34,083 nucleotides of DNA from Sphingomonas sp. GM_Shp_1 (GCF_026540895.1 NZ_JALNUR010000032.1:1-34083), one strand, 5' to 3'; positions 16,675-26,264 are shown, numbered from the stretch's first letter. Numbers and translations are program-made. The notes: generated by a model from the sequence alone, not told the origin.

Positions 16675-17698
16675 GCTGGGCCTCCCATCCTTCCAGAACG
16701 ATCTTGCCGCGCGTGGTGGTACTCTCGATGCGGCGGTGCGCCTCGATAAGGTTGGCGGCATTTATTGGCGAAAGCGTGTCAGTCGCCGTGGTGCGAACGC
16801 GCCCCACGTCCACCAGTTCGGCCACCGCGTCCAACAGTCGCCCCTGCTCGCCGACGTCCGGTGTATTGAATAGCGACCGGGTGAACATCAATTCCCAATG
16901 GACCGACACCGCCTTGCGCTTGAAGTCGACGATGTCGAGGCTGGCGGGATCGTCGATCAGCGCGAAGCGCCCCTGCGGCGCGATCAACTCGGCAATGTCG
17001 GTCAGATGGCGATCGGTATGGGTGGTCGAGAAGACGAAGGCAGGCGCGCCTAACCCCAAGGCAGCGATCTGCGGTGCCATCGGTTGGGAATGATCGATGA
17101 CATGATGCGCGCCTAGGTCACGCACCCAGCTTTCCGTCTCGGCGCGCGAGGCGGTGGCGATCACGGTCAGGTCGGTCCGGGCTCGCGCGATCGGGATCGT
17201 AGCGGAACCCACACCACCCGCGCCGCCGATGATCAGGATGGCGCGGGCACCGCTGGCCGGCTGGTCGTCGACCTTCAACCGGTCGAACAGGGTTTCCCAG
17301 GCCGTGATCGCCGTCAGCGGCAGCGCTGCCGCCTCGGCGAAGCCGATGCTGCGTGGCCGATGGCCGACGATGCGCTCGTCGACCAGCTGATATTCCGCAT
17401 TGCTGCCGTCGCGCATCAGGTCGCCCGCATAGAAGACCTCGTCACCCACCTTGAAGCGGGTGGCTTCCGGGCCGACCGCCTCGACGACGCCCGCCGCATC
17501 CCAACCAAGGACGCGTTCGTCACGTCCGTCGAACGGCGCGGCGCCGGCGCGAACCTTCGCGTCGACCGGGTTCACCGAGATGGCCCGAACCGCGACCAGG
17601 ATATCGCGCCCGGTCGGAATGGGCCGTGGCAGTTCTACGTCGATCAGGGCATCGGCTCGATCGATTGGCCCCGGCTGGCGATAGGCTATGGCGCGCAT
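16667..17698 (-). CDS. Zinc-type alcohol dehydrogenase-like / quinone reductase (MDR family)
   Basis: The protein has 343 residues from the ATG at 17698, supported by AAGGAG 8 nt upstream; the longer reading to 17761 is rejected. It has 'AISVNPVDAKVR', the NPxDxK motif of the zinc-free quinone-oxidoreductase-like branch, then 'LGWDAAGVVEAVG', and the dinucleotide fold G-G-A-G-G-V-G-S at about residue 155. Structural zinc cysteines are absent, so despite family names such as 'zinc-type', it is probably an NADPH:quinone or enone reductase. It is the first gene of the operon diverging from the HxlR regulator; such pairs usually respond to quinones or aldehydes. Confidence 0.9.
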   Translation of the reverse strand: MRAIAYRQPGPIDRADALIDVELPRPIPTGRDILVAVRAISVNPVDAKVRAGAAPFDGRDERVLGWDAAGVVEAVGPEATRFKVGDEVFYAGDLMRDGSNAEYQLVDERIVGHRPRSIGFAEAAALPLTAITAWETLFDRLKVDDQPASGARAILIIGGAGGVGSATIPIARARTDLTVIATASRAETESWVRDLGAHHVIDHSQPMAPQIAALGLGAPAFVFSTTHTDRHLTDIAELIAPQGRFALIDDPASLDIVDFKRKAVSVHWELMFTRSLFNTPDVGEQGRLLDAVAELVDVGRVRTTATDTLSPINAANLIEAHRRIESTTTRGKIVLEGWEAQHD

Positions 17699-17746
17699 GG
17701 GTCTTGCTCCTTCTGCTGACGCACGCGAGATAGAGACGGTGTCAGC

Positions 17747-17765
17747 TTTTGTCGTAGGCACAAAA
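17747..17765. promoter_or_regulatory. Inverted repeat, candidate HxlR operator
   Basis: TTTTGT (17747-17752) and ACAAAA (17760-17765) form a perfect inverted repeat with a 7-nt spacer, in the 100-bp gap between the divergent dehydrogenase operon and the HxlR-family gene. A dyad of this size, in the shared promoter region, is what a dimeric winged-helix regulator would bind. Assignment to this regulator is inference from position. Confidence 0.55.
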
Positions 17766-17798
17766 AACGCTCATAGTGTCGAAAAGGATACCGCTCCG

Positions 17799-18146
17799 AT
17801 GGCGAAAGCCCGTCACTCCCGCCTCGATTGTACCCCGGGTTGTGCCGTCGAGGCAGCGGTGAGCCTGATCGACGGCAAGTGGAAGGCGGTGATCCTCTAC
17901 CATCTGCAGGACGGAACCACGCGCTTCAACGAACTGCGCCGCCGCGCTGGTGATGTGACGCCGCGCATGCTGACCAACCAGCTGCGCGAGTTGGAAGCCG
18001 ATGGTCTGATCGAGCGCGAGGTCTTCGCCCAGGTGCCGCCGCGTGTCGAATACAGCCTGTCCGATCGTGGTCGATCCCTGTCGCCGATCATCGCGGCGCT
18101 GAAGGCTTGGGGCGACGCAAATATGGATCTTTTCGCCTTGCGGTGA
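17799..18146 (+). CDS. HxlR family winged-helix transcriptional regulator
   Basis: The protein has 115 residues from the ATG at 17799, with GGA about 12 nt upstream; the longer frame from 17688 runs through the divergent promoter. It has C11-T-P-G-C15, then 'LIDGKWKAVILYHLQDGTTRFNELRRR', 'VTPRMLTNQLRELEADGLIER' (recognition helix and wing) and 'PRVEYSLSDRG', all standard for HxlR/MarR-like proteins. In the family members YodB and HypR a conserved N-terminal Cys senses quinones and aldehydes by thiol chemistry; C11 is in the matching place. It probably controls the divergent dehydrogenase / ABM / aldo-keto reductase operon and itself. Confidence 0.92.
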   Translation: MAKARHSRLDCTPGCAVEAAVSLIDGKWKAVILYHLQDGTTRFNELRRRAGDVTPRMLTNQLRELEADGLIEREVFAQVPPRVEYSLSDRGRSLSPIIAALKAWGDANMDLFALR

Positions 18147-18169
18147 AGTCCCGCCCGGCGACAGCAAGG

Positions 18170-18427
18170 CTATCTTGGATCTGCCTCCAGTTGCCGGATG
18201 ATACCATTCAGCGCTGCCGTGCAGCCCTGGGCGCGTCCAATGTCGTGATCGGTTCCGGCGGAGTTCCAGAACATGTCGAGCGGCCAGCGCTCCGGGCAAT
18301 GCGCGATCAGGCAGCGCAGCGCGAGCCGCACCTCGATGGTGTCGACCTTTCCCTTGTCCGACCGCGCGGCGGCTCCGCGCAGGATGTGGAGCGACAAGTC
18401 TATGATGATCCGCTGATGGCGCGACAT
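18170..18427 (-). CDS. Small protein of unknown function following dnaE2
   Basis: An 85-residue protein starting 6 nt after the dnaE2 stop on the same strand. The sequence M-S-R-H-Q-R-I-I-I-D-L-S-L-H then 'ALRCLIAHCPERWPLDMFWNSAGTDHDIGRAQGCTAALNGI' has ordered composition typical of a real protein and resembles a short ORF I believe often follows dnaE2 in sphingomonads; I cannot verify this here. No domain is recognised. Its position suggests SOS co-expression with the mutasome. It has no clear ribosome binding site, so translation is probably coupled to dnaE2. Confidence 0.6.
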   Translation of the reverse strand: MSRHQRIIIDLSLHILRGAAARSDKGKVDTIEVRLALRCLIAHCPERWPLDMFWNSAGTDHDIGRAQGCTAALNGIIRQLEADPR

Positions 18428-18433
18428 GGCCGA

Positions 18434-21400
18434 TCAATGAAAGTCGCGCGACTTGATCCGCACCACCTGTTCGGGGTCTTGGCCATTGGCGTGCGGTGGC
18501 CAGTAGCTGTCGCGCGGGCCCGGTCGCCAGCCGGCATCGCCCCGGTCGGGCGACCCGGCATGGCGCGCACCGTCTCCCCGGCCGGTCGCATGAGGGAAGT
18601 CCATCTGCCCGACCTGGGCGAGCAGTCCGCCATAGTCGATGATCCGGTCGCAGATGACGTGGATCACCAACCCCTCGCGCTGGACCCGGCCCTTCATTCC
18701 GATCATCGCAGCCGACATGACAGTGCGGCGCTGCGCCTCGAACCGATCGGGCCAGAGAATGCCGTTGGCGATCCCAGTCTCGTCCTCGATCGTGATGAAC
18801 AGCACGCCCTTGGCGCTCCCGGGCTTCTGGCGGACGAGGATGATGCCGGCGACCTCGACATGGCGGCCGTCCTTGATGTGGGCGAGGTCGGCGCAGCGGA
18901 CGATGCCGCGCCGAGTGAGATCCTGCCGCAGAAAGGCAAGGGGGTGGGCGCGCAGCGATAATTGCAGCGCGCGGTAATCCTCCACCACCTCGCGGCCCTC
19001 GGTCAGCGGGCGTAAGGGTACGTCCGGCTCCAGCCCCTCCGGGCTGAACGACGCGTGCCGCGCATCGGCGGCGGCGAACAGGGGCAGCGGGGCCTCGCCC
19101 AAGCCCTTCACCTTCCATAACCCCTGACGGCGATCCTCGCCCAGCGCATGGAAGGCATCCGCTTCGGCCAGTCGTTCGATCGCGGCACGGGGCACGCCCG
19201 CACGCCGCCATACCTCTTCAACCGACTGGAAGGGGGCATCCCCTCGCGCCGCGACGATCGCCGCAGCGTGCGCATTGGCGAGCCCACGCACTTGGCGCAG
19301 CCCCAGCCGGACGGCGAGATAGCGTCCGCGCGTCGGCTCCAGCGTACAGTCCCAGCGACTGACATTGATGCAGGCGGGGCGCACCTCGACGCCGTGCTCG
19401 CGCGCGTCGCGGACGACCTGGGCGGGCGCGTAGAAGCCCATCGGCTGGGCGTTGAGCAGCGCCGCGCAAAACACGTCGGGATGATGATGCTTCATCCAGC
19501 AACTGGCATAGGCGATCTTGGCGAAAGAGGCGGCGTGGCTCTCGGGGAAACCGTAGGAGCCGAAACCCTCGATCTGCTTGAAGGTCCGTTCGGCGAATTC
19601 GCGGGGGTAGCCGCGCGACACCATGCCCTCGACCAGCTTGTCGTAGAAGTGGCTGAGCCCGCCGGTGAACTTGAACGTCGCCATGGCGCGGCGCAGCTGG
19701 TCGGCCTCGACCGCGGTGAAGCCGGCGCCAACGATCGCGACCTTCATCGCCTGTTCCTGGAACAGCGGCACGCCGAGCGTCTTCTCCAGCACCGCGCGCA
19801 ATTCGGGGCGTGGATAGTCGGGCTTCTCACGCCCCTCGCGGCGGCGCAGATAGGGGTGGACCATGTCGCCCTGGATCGGGCCGGGGCGGACGATCGCGAC
19901 CTCAATGACCAAGTCGTAGAAACGCGCGGGCTTCATGCGAGGCAGCATGCTCATCTGCGCTCTGGACTCGATCTGGAAGGTGCCGAGCGTGTCGGCCTTC
20001 TGGATCATCGCATAGACGTGCGGATCGTCGTCCTGCAGGTCGGCCATGCCGACCGCCACGCCCTTGGCTTCCTCCAGCAGGTTGAAGGCCCGGTTCATGC
20101 AGCCGAGCATGCCCAAGCCCAGCACATCGACTTTCATGAACTTCAGCGCATCGATATCGTCCTTGTCCCATTCGATCACCTGCCGGTCGACCATCGCGGC
20201 GGGCTCGATGGGTACGAGATCGTCAAGCCGGTCATGGGTGAGGACGAAGCCGCCGGGATGTTGTGACAGGTGGCGCGGTACGCCGATCAACTGGCGCGAC
20301 AGCTCCAGCGCCAAGCGCAGCCGCCGGTCATCCATGTTGAGGCCGAGCTGAGTGACCTGTTTCTCGCCGACGCCCTCCTGGCTCCAGCCCCAGATGAGGC
20401 CGGCAAGCGCCTTGGTCAGATCCTCGGGCAGGCCCAGCGCCTTGCCGACCTCACGCACCGCTCCGCGGGCGCGGTAGCGGGTGACGACCGCGGTTAGCGC
20501 GGCATGGTTGCGCCCATAGGTGTCATAGATCCACTGGATGATCTCCTCGCGCCGTTCATGCTCGAAGTCGACGTCGATGTCGGGCGGTTCGCGCCGTTCG
20601 CCGGAGACGAAGCGCTCGAACAGCAGCTCGTGCTTGATGGGGTCGATGCTGGTGATGCCGAGCACGAAGCAGACGCAGCTGTTCGCCGCCGAGCCGCGCC
20701 CCTGGCAGAGGATGCCGCGCCGCCGGCTCTCCGCGACGATGCTGTTCACGGTTAGGAAGTACGGAGCGTAGCCCAGCTCGCCGATCAGCCTGAGCTCGTG
20801 TGCGATCTGGTCGCGATAGGCTTGCGGCAGGCCCTCGGGGAACATCCGTGCCGCCGCCGTCTCGGTCAGCCGTTCGAGTGCGCCCTGCGCGGTCAGTCCT
20901 TCTACCACGCGCTCCTGCGGATACTGATAGCTCAGTTCGCCAAGGTCGAAGGTGCAGGCGCGCGCAATCGCGGCGGTGGCCGCGATCGCATCGGGGAAGG
21001 CGGCGAAGCGGCGTTCCATCTCGGCCGGGGATTTGAGGTGCCGATCGGCATGGCGCTCGCGCCGATAGCCGAGTGTATCGACGGTGCATTTCTCGCGGAT
21101 CGCAGTGACGACGTCCTGCAACAGTCGCGCCTCGGGGGCATGGTAGAGGATGTCGCCGATCGCGACAGCGCGGACGCCCGCCCCTCTGGCCAGTGCGGCG
21201 AGGTCGTGCAATCGCAGCGCATCGTCGGGTCGGCGGCGGAACGTGAGACCGCAATAGCCGCGCGCGCCGAAAGTGGTGCGCAGCTCGCCGAGCTGCGTCG
21301 CGGTCGTTGCGTCCGCCTCACCCGGCAGCAGGACTGCGAGCAGCCCCTCATTGCAGGCAACCACATCCGCCCAACCGAGCGTGCAGCCGCCCTTGCCCGC

Positions 21401-21709
21401 GCGCGACTTGCCCAGTGTCAGTAGCCGGGTGAGCCGCGACCAGGCTGTCTTGTCGGTCGGATAGAGCAGCAGGGCCCGCCCATCGTCGAGATCGACGCGC
21501 GCGCCTGCGATCATCCGCACGGCAGTGGCCTTCTGCGCCTCCCACCCACGCACCAGTCCGGCGACACTGCCCCGGTCGACGATTCCGAGCGCGGTGTGGC
21601 CTTGCAGCGCGGCTGCGGCGAAGAGTTCGTCGGGGCTGGAGGCGCCGCGCAGGAACGAGAAATGGCTCGTCACCTGAAGCTCGACATAGGTCGTGGTGGG
21701 GGCCGCCAT
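18434..21709 (-). CDS. dnaE2: Error-prone DNA polymerase DnaE2 (ImuC)
   Basis: A 1091-residue C-family polymerase, the usual length of DnaE2. The N-terminal PHP domain begins '[22 protein letters not shown]'; the palm contains '[18 protein letters not shown]' (about 335-352) and the catalytic acids P-D-I-D-V-D-F (about 375-381). It continues with the fingers, the HhH domain and an OB fold near the C-terminus ('[30 protein letters not shown]'). DnaE2 copies damaged DNA with ImuA and ImuB as the SOS mutasome. Its ATG overlaps the imuB stop by one base (TGATG). The operon is headed by a LexA box upstream of imuA. Confidence 0.96.
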   Translation of the reverse strand: MAAPTTTYVELQVTSHFSFLRGASSPDELFAAAALQGHTALGIVDRGSVAGLVRGWEAQKATAVRMIAGARVDLDDGRALLLYPTDKTAWSRLTRLLTLGKSRAGKGGCTLGWADVVACNEGLLAVLLPGEADATTATQLGELRTTFGARGYCGLTFRRRPDDALRLHDLAALARGAGVRAVAIGDILYHAPEARLLQDVVTAIREKCTVDTLGYRRERHADRHLKSPAEMERRFAAFPDAIAATAAIARACTFDLGELSYQYPQERVVEGLTAQGALERLTETAAARMFPEGLPQAYRDQIAHELRLIGELGYAPYFLTVNSIVAESRRRGILCQGRGSAANSCVCFVLGITSIDPIKHELLFERFVSGERREPPDIDVDFEHERREEIIQWIYDTYGRNHAALTAVVTRYRARGAVREVGKALGLPEDLTKALAGLIWGWSQEGVGEKQVTQLGLNMDDRRLRLALELSRQLIGVPRHLSQHPGGFVLTHDRLDDLVPIEPAAMVDRQVIEWDKDDIDALKFMKVDVLGLGMLGCMNRAFNLLEEAKGVAVGMADLQDDDPHVYAMIQKADTLGTFQIESRAQMSMLPRMKPARFYDLVIEVAIVRPGPIQGDMVHPYLRRREGREKPDYPRPELRAVLEKTLGVPLFQEQAMKVAIVGAGFTAVEADQLRRAMATFKFTGGLSHFYDKLVEGMVSRGYPREFAERTFKQIEGFGSYGFPESHAASFAKIAYASCWMKHHHPDVFCAALLNAQPMGFYAPAQVVRDAREHGVEVRPACINVSRWDCTLEPTRGRYLAVRLGLRQVRGLANAHAAAIVAARGDAPFQSVEEVWRRAGVPRAAIERLAEADAFHALGEDRRQGLWKVKGLGEAPLPLFAAADARHASFSPEGLEPDVPLRPLTEGREVVEDYRALQLSLRAHPLAFLRQDLTRRGIVRCADLAHIKDGRHVEVAGIILVRQKPGSAKGVLFITIEDETGIANGILWPDRFEAQRRTVMSAAMIGMKGRVQREGLVIHVICDRIIDYGGLLAQVGQMDFPHATGRGDGARHAGSPDRGDAGWRPGPRDSYWPPHANGQDPEQVVRIKSRDFH

Positions 21710-23496
21710 CAGCCGAATAGCCCATGGAGGTACCAGCTGAGATCACCGGTTACGGCATCGACCCCGTCGCCGCGGCGGAACAGCCAGAAGCGTGCGCCGG
21801 TGTCGTCCTCGACCCGAAAATAGTCGCGCACCGCCCAGACCTCGCCGTCGCGCCGCCACCATTCGCCATGGATGCGCTCCGGACCATCTCCGGCCACCAC
21901 CGCATGGACCTGCCCGCGCCAGGTGAAGCGGCGCGGCGGTGCGTCGGGGAGGAGGGCGAGCACGCCGGTCAGCGGCTCGGGCCGGCTGAGCAGCCGTACC
22001 GGCCGGCGCCAGGTCGGCCAGCCAGTCGGCGCGGCGAGCGGCGGCGCGCGGCGTACCGCGCGTTCGGGCACGTCGCTCTCGACTGGCGCGGCGGTGAACA
22101 GCGCCGCCTCGCCCACCCGGCCGGCGATCTGGTCGACAAGCGTCGCGACGTCGGGCACCGCCGCCTCGCCGGTCAGGTCGCCCGCTACCGCGGTAGCACC
22201 CAGCGGATCGGTCCGCGTCGCGGCGAGGCGCATCGTCTCGATCCCCTCACCTGGATCGATCCGCTCGATGCGCAGGTGGAAGAGGCGGGCGAGATGCACG
22301 ACATCGCGCGTCGCGCGCGCGGTGCCGATCGCGAGCCGCTGCTCGCTGCCATCGATCCGGTCGAGCAGCAGCACCAATGTGCGCACACCGCGCCCGCGCG
22401 CCTGCAACAGCAGCATCATGTCGGTGAGCAGGTCGCCGATCACCCGCTCGATCGCCTCGGCGGTGCCGATCGGCTCGAGCAGCCGGCGTTTTGCGACCGG
22501 CGTCTCCTCGGGCACGACCGGCACGATCGGTTCGGGGACACGCCCCAGTGCCTCGTCGAGGCGGCGGACACTCGCCATGCCTAGCCGCCGGGCGAGCGGC
22601 CCGCGCGGCAGCGGCAGGAGATCGGCGATCCGGTCGAGCCCAAACCGGTTCGCCGCCGCTGTTGCTTCCGGGGTCAGGCGGAGTGCGGCAGGAGGTAAGG
22701 GAGCCAGCGCCTGTGCCTCTTGTCCGCCGGGAACCAGCAGGATGGCATCGCGACCGAAACGGGCGAGCGCATGAGCTGCGCCCGGCGTGGAGGCGACCGT
22801 GACCCGTGCGGTCAGGCCGAAACGTCGGCAGAACCGGACCAGTCGCTGGCAGAAGCGTGCCTCGCCGCCATGCAGATGCGCGACGCCGCTCAGGTCCAGC
22901 CAAAGCCCGTCCGATCCGCTGGCCGCGGCGGTCGGCGTCCAGTGGCGCACGGCATGCAGCGCCAGATCCGCCAGCAACGCCGCATCTGCCGCCCGGTCGG
23001 CGGGGCGGATGTCGAGATCCGGGATCAGCGCCCGTGCCTGCGTCACCGCCATGCCCGGGGTCAGTCCGAGCGCCATCGCCACCGGGCAAGCGGCGGCGAT
23101 CACCTGTCGCTGTCCGATCTGCTCGGCCAATACCATCGGCACGAGGTTCAACGCGGGTGCTGGCCCTGATACTGCCCTGTGCTGGCCCGGGAGGCTGGGG
23201 TGTTTGAACGGATGGTCCGCCGCCTCCGACCGACGACCCAGCTCGCGCATCGGCGGTCGCTGGTGCAGCGGCAGTGCCGCTACCTGCTCCTCCACCGCCC
23301 CACGCGTAGCGCCTTGCTGCGCCCAGCGCGCACCGGGACGCCAGCCGCCGCCCCGTGGCACCGAGCAGGCACCAGGGTCATCGTCGATAGGAAGCATAGG
23401 CGCGGGCCTTGGCTCAGGCAGCGCGCGCGGCCGCTCCAACCGTCGCAGTCGCTCGATCGCGAGATGCGGCAGGTAGAGCGAGGCGACCCGTGTCAT
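21709..23496 (-). CDS. imuB: ImuB, inactive Y-family polymerase of the SOS mutasome
   Basis: The protein has 595 residues from the ATG at 23496 ([10 protein letters not shown]). The Y-family fold is recognisable ('[20 protein letters not shown]', '[16 protein letters not shown]', '[14 protein letters not shown]'), but the metal-binding acids of active polymerases are missing, as expected for ImuB, which is the hub that links DnaE2 and ImuA to the beta clamp. An insertion of roughly 80 residues, about 25-110 and rich in Pro and Arg, makes it longer than many ImuB proteins. The N-terminus overlaps the end of imuA by 83 nt in another frame. The C-terminal part ('[30 protein letters not shown]') is the conserved ImuB tail. 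Confidence 0.93.
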   Translation of the reverse strand: MTRVASLYLPHLAIERLRRLERPRALPEPRPAPMLPIDDDPGACSVPRGGGWRPGARWAQQGATRGAVEEQVAALPLHQRPPMRELGRRSEAADHPFKHPSLPGQHRAVSGPAPALNLVPMVLAEQIGQRQVIAAACPVAMALGLTPGMAVTQARALIPDLDIRPADRAADAALLADLALHAVRHWTPTAAASGSDGLWLDLSGVAHLHGGEARFCQRLVRFCRRFGLTARVTVASTPGAAHALARFGRDAILLVPGGQEAQALAPLPPAALRLTPEATAAANRFGLDRIADLLPLPRGPLARRLGMASVRRLDEALGRVPEPIVPVVPEETPVAKRRLLEPIGTAEAIERVIGDLLTDMMLLLQARGRGVRTLVLLLDRIDGSEQRLAIGTARATRDVVHLARLFHLRIERIDPGEGIETMRLAATRTDPLGATAVAGDLTGEAAVPDVATLVDQIAGRVGEAALFTAAPVESDVPERAVRRAPPLAAPTGWPTWRRPVRLLSRPEPLTGVLALLPDAPPRRFTWRGQVHAVVAGDGPERIHGEWWRRDGEVWAVRDYFRVEDDTGARFWLFRRGDGVDAVTGDLSWYLHGLFG

Positions 23497-24178
23497 CGCA
23501 TGCCTCCAAGTCCATTGTGAAGCCCGGGCCACCGCGCTGGCGCGCCAGCTCGACCACCCAGCGTCCTCGCCCGACGATGTGCGGGGAGATCGGTGCAGAG
23601 GGCGCGCAGGCGATCCGCCACCGGGTCATCGCCGCCGACAGCTCGGTCAGCGGGCAGACGCCCTGTCGCCGCCAGCGGCGCGACAGCAGCGCGGGCGTGT
23701 TGCCCGTCATCGCCGCCAGTTGCAGCCGTCGCGTCGCCACCATGTCGGCCCGCTTCACCTCACCGACCACCGCCGCGAGGCCACCATGGCGCAGACCATC
23801 CTCCATGACGGCCAGAACGTCCTTGTCCTCACGTACCTCGGCGAAGAACAGCGCCGCCGGGCTCAGCCCCGCCTGTTCGAGACCCGGCGCATAGAGGTCG
23901 AACCGGGTGAGCGCCCAGAGCACCCGGCGGCCGCTTTGCGCCGCTGCGCGCGCGGCAATCCCGACCGCGAACAGCGTGGCAGCTGCATCATCTGTAAGGG
24001 TCGGTGTCGCCGAAGACGTCTCGTGCAGACCGCCAAGCGCCAGGCCGCCGCCCGTCAATCGCGTGTCTACCGCCTCGATGCCGAACGGGAGAACCGCGCC
24101 ATCACCGCCGCGCACAGCGCCTATGGCGCTCCGCAGGCGGGCCAGTGTTTCGATGGGTGGGGCGGTGGAAGACATCAT
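23414..24178 (-). CDS. imuA: ImuA, RecA-like mutasome protein
   Basis: A 254-residue protein starting at the first of two adjacent ATGs (24178 or 24175). It matches ImuA: 'LPFGIEAVDTRLTGGGLALGGLHE', a degenerate RecA-like core without a good Walker A, 'RRVLWALTRFDLYAPGLEQAGL', and 'TGNTPALLSRRWRRQGVCPLTELSAAMTRWRI'. ImuA cooperates with ImuB and DnaE2 in damage-induced mutagenesis. It is first gene of the operon; a LexA box lies 16-30 bp upstream. Its last 80 nt overlap the start of imuB. Confidence 0.92.
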   Translation of the reverse strand: MMSSTAPPIETLARLRSAIGAVRGGDGAVLPFGIEAVDTRLTGGGLALGGLHETSSATPTLTDDAAATLFAVGIAARAAAQSGRRVLWALTRFDLYAPGLEQAGLSPAALFFAEVREDKDVLAVMEDGLRHGGLAAVVGEVKRADMVATRRLQLAAMTGNTPALLSRRWRRQGVCPLTELSAAMTRWRIACAPSAPISPHIVGRGRWVVELARQRGGPGFTMDLEACDDTGRLALPAASRDRATATVGAAARAA

Positions 24179-24193
24179 TGCTGCGACTCATAT

Positions 24194-24208
24194 GTTCGCT
24201 ATATGTTC
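24194..24208. promoter_or_regulatory. LexA box (SOS operator) between imuA and the zinc-ribbon operon
   Basis: GTTC (24194-24197), 7 nt, GTTC (24205-24208): an exact alphaproteobacterial LexA site. It is centred about 23 bp before imuA on the minus strand and about 73 bp before the divergent GTG at 24274. It can therefore control both directions. Confidence 0.85.
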
Positions 24209-24273
24209 CGTTGATTCCGCAGGCGGGTCAAGGCGTTGCGCAAGCGGATCGATAATCGGAACGGGACAGGGTC

Positions 24274-24642
24274 GTGGCAGATGAGGGCCGTAAAAGGGGC
24301 AGCCAAGAAGGCGGGGCAGGGGCCGATCACGATCATATCGGGCGGTGTCTGCGCACGTTGGAGGAGTGTGCCCTGCACAAGCGCACGCTGCGCCTCACCT
24401 GTCCGAAATGCGGTCACGTCCGCGTCCTCGACGCGGTTGCGCTCTGGTGGATGTTTTACCGGCGAGGTTGGGACGGCACGCTCGGATTGGTGGGACGGCG
24501 ATTATGCTGCTCGGCATGCCAGGCGGAAGGACGCACCCAGCGTCCCCATATGGTGATCGGGCGGGACCAGCCCACCGGTGCTGCTCTGCCTTATCCGGAT
24601 GCCGCGACGTGGAAGAAGCTTGTCTCGCGCTACCGGTCGTGA
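24274..24642 (+). CDS. Zinc-ribbon protein of unknown function, likely SOS-linked
   Basis: A 122-residue protein starting with GTG at 24274 behind a purine-rich GGGACAGGG stretch. It has two CxxC pairs: C-P-K-C-G-H in the middle and C-S-A-C after 'VGRRLCC', with 'VLDAVALWWMFYRRGWD' between them. This makes a zinc ribbon with a helical insert. I do not know a function for it. It diverges from imuA across a LexA box and runs 12 nt before the yedK-type gene, so it probably is expressed on DNA damage. A DNA- or protein-binding adaptor is possible, but nothing in the sequence proves it. Confidence 0.7.
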   Translation: MADEGRKRGSQEGGAGADHDHIGRCLRTLEECALHKRTLRLTCPKCGHVRVLDAVALWWMFYRRGWDGTLGLVGRRLCCSACQAEGRTQRPHMVIGRDQPTGAALPYPDAATWKKLVSRYRS

Positions 24643-24654
24643 TCGAACGAACGA

Positions 24655-25281
24655 ATGTGTAATCTTTACAACATCAAGGTCGATCCGCGGACCTATTTCG
24701 ACGCGCTTGCTGCAGTCGACGATGCGAGCAACACGCTGGAGGTCGAGAAGGATTACGCGGCGCCCGGCAAACCCGGCTATGTCGTTCGTGTCGAGGAGGG
24801 CCGACGGGTGCTCAGCACAATGCGCTGGGGCTTCCCAACCCGCAAACCGCGCAAGCGCCCGGCGCGCGAGGGGGAACTGCCCTTTCTCTACGACTGGTGG
24901 ACGAACGCCCGGAATATGCAGAGCAATATGTGGAAGCCGTGGCTGCTGAAGGCGGAGCATCGCTGCTTGGTGCCGTTCACCCGCTTTGCCGAACCCAAGG
25001 CCGCTGGTGATCGCCAGGGGCCCGGCGACACCAACTGGTGGTTCACCGTCGAGGATCAGCCAGCGCCGTGTTTCGCCGGGCTTTGGAAGGTCGACCAGGA
25101 TCATGACCGGGTCTATGCATTCTGCACGACCGAGCCCAATCCGCTGGTTGCGCCCAAGCATCCCAAGGCGATGCCGGTCATCCTCCTGGCCGAAGATCAG
25201 GAACGCTGGCTGACTGCCCCGGTCGAGGAGGCGCTCAGCTTACTGACCGCCTATCCGTCTCAGCTGATGAGCGTCGCCTGA
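24655..25281 (+). CDS. SOS response-associated peptidase, YedK/HMCES (SRAP) family
   Basis: A 208-residue protein, close to E. coli YedK length. Met1 is followed by the catalytic C2 (M-C-N-L-Y), which after Met removal forms a thiazolidine crosslink with abasic sites in single-stranded DNA. Other active-site residues are in place: N84 in T-N-A-R, E113 in 'RCLVPFTRFAE' and H169 in 'KHPKAMPVIL'. The N-terminus reads MCNLY rather than the common MCGRF, a known variation in this group. It lies 12 nt after the zinc-ribbon gene and 2 nt before the metallo-beta-lactamase gene, in an operon facing the LexA box shared with imuA. Confidence 0.93.
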   Translation: MCNLYNIKVDPRTYFDALAAVDDASNTLEVEKDYAAPGKPGYVVRVEEGRRVLSTMRWGFPTRKPRKRPAREGELPFLYDWWTNARNMQSNMWKPWLLKAEHRCLVPFTRFAEPKAAGDRQGPGDTNWWFTVEDQPAPCFAGLWKVDQDHDRVYAFCTTEPNPLVAPKHPKAMPVILLAEDQERWLTAPVEEALSLLTAYPSQLMSVA

Positions 25282-25283
25282 CC

Positions 25284-26264
25284 ATGGCCCGCAACCGCTA
25301 TTATGACGGGCCGCCGAGTGATCATTTTGACGGTACCCGGTTCTTCAATCCGGGCCAGCCCAGTACCGATCGAGGCTTGCGCGCCATCCTGCGCTGGAAG
25401 CTGGCGGGGGCTGCTGCCAAATGGCCGAAGTCGGTGCCGGTGACGCCCGCCAGGCCTGAGGCGCGGGTCGATGGCCTGTGCGTGACGATGGTCGGCCATG
25501 CCTCGCTGCTGATCCAGGCGGCGGGGGTGAACATCCTCACCGATCCGGTCTGGTCGGAGCGCGCCAGTCCGTTCCGCCGCGTCGGGCCAAGGCGGGTGAC
25601 CGTGCCGGGGATCGCTTTCGAGGATCTGCCCCCGATCGATGTCGTGCTGCTGAGCCACGCCCACTACGACCATCTCGACCTCGATACGCTGCGGCGCCTT
25701 CATGCCGCGCACGATCCGCTGATGGCGATGCCGCTCGGCAATGATGCAGTTGTCCGGGCGGCGGTGCCAGCAGCGCGTTGCGTGACCGGCGACTGGTGGG
25801 ATCGGCTCGACCTCGGCGGCGGTATCGCAACGACGCTGACCCCGGCCAACCACTGGTCGAACCGCTGGCCGAGCGACACGCGCATGACGCTGTGGAGCGG
25901 GCATTATCTGGAAACCCCGGCGGGCTCGATCTGGTTTGTCGGCGACACGGGCTATGGCGACGGACGTATCTTCGGCGAGGTTCGCGAACGCCTGGGATCA
26001 CCTGACCTGGCTTTCATCCCGATCGGTGCCTATGCGCCGCGGTGGTTCATGGCCGATCAGCATGTCGACCCGGCCGACGCCGTAAGGATTTTCAACGATG
26101 TAGGGGCGGGGCGAGCGCTGGGTATTCACTGGGGCACATTTCAGCTGACCGATGAAGCACGCGAAGAGCCCGTTGAGGAATTGGCCACGGCATTGCGTGC
26201 TGCGAGTATCGCACCCGAATGCTTCGTCGCGGCCGAAGCGGGCGGTGTTTACCGCTTCGCCTAG
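25284..26264 (+). CDS. Metallo-beta-lactamase-fold hydrolase (NAPE-PLD/UlaG-like)
   Basis: A 326-residue protein. The metal-binding motif H-A-H-Y-D-H-L-D lies at about 125-132; further ligands are suggested by 'TPANHWSNR', 'FVGDTGYGDG' and 'ALGIHWGTFQL'. The N-terminal 'NRYYDGPPSDHFDGTRFFNP' and 'VTMVGHASLLIQ' are typical of the NAPE-PLD-like/RomA group. Substrates in bacteria are mostly unknown; phosphodiesters are possible. The start is 2 nt after the yedK stop, so it belongs to the same operon. Its 3' end overlaps the convergent aldo-keto reductase stop by 4 bp. Confidence 0.88.
   Translation: MARNRYYDGPPSDHFDGTRFFNPGQPSTDRGLRAILRWKLAGAAAKWPKSVPVTPARPEARVDGLCVTMVGHASLLIQAAGVNILTDPVWSERASPFRRVGPRRVTVPGIAFEDLPPIDVVLLSHAHYDHLDLDTLRRLHAAHDPLMAMPLGNDAVVRAAVPAARCVTGDWWDRLDLGGGIATTLTPANHWSNRWPSDTRMTLWSGHYLETPAGSIWFVGDTGYGDGRIFGEVRERLGSPDLAFIPIGAYAPRWFMADQHVDPADAVRIFNDVGAGRALGIHWGTFQLTDEAREEPVEELATALRAASIAPECFVAAEAGGVYRFA

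Noticed and set aside
17742..19211. 489-aa open frame on the minus strand overlapping the dnaE2 3' end
   Set aside because: Its composition is Arg/Pro/Gly-rich without any family motif, and it is antisense to or out of frame with dnaE2, the 85-aa gene and the HxlR gene, which have strong motifs.
19148..20266. 372-aa plus-strand open frame inside dnaE2
   Set aside because: It is the antisense shadow of the conserved DnaE2 catalytic region; high GC leaves long open antisense frames.
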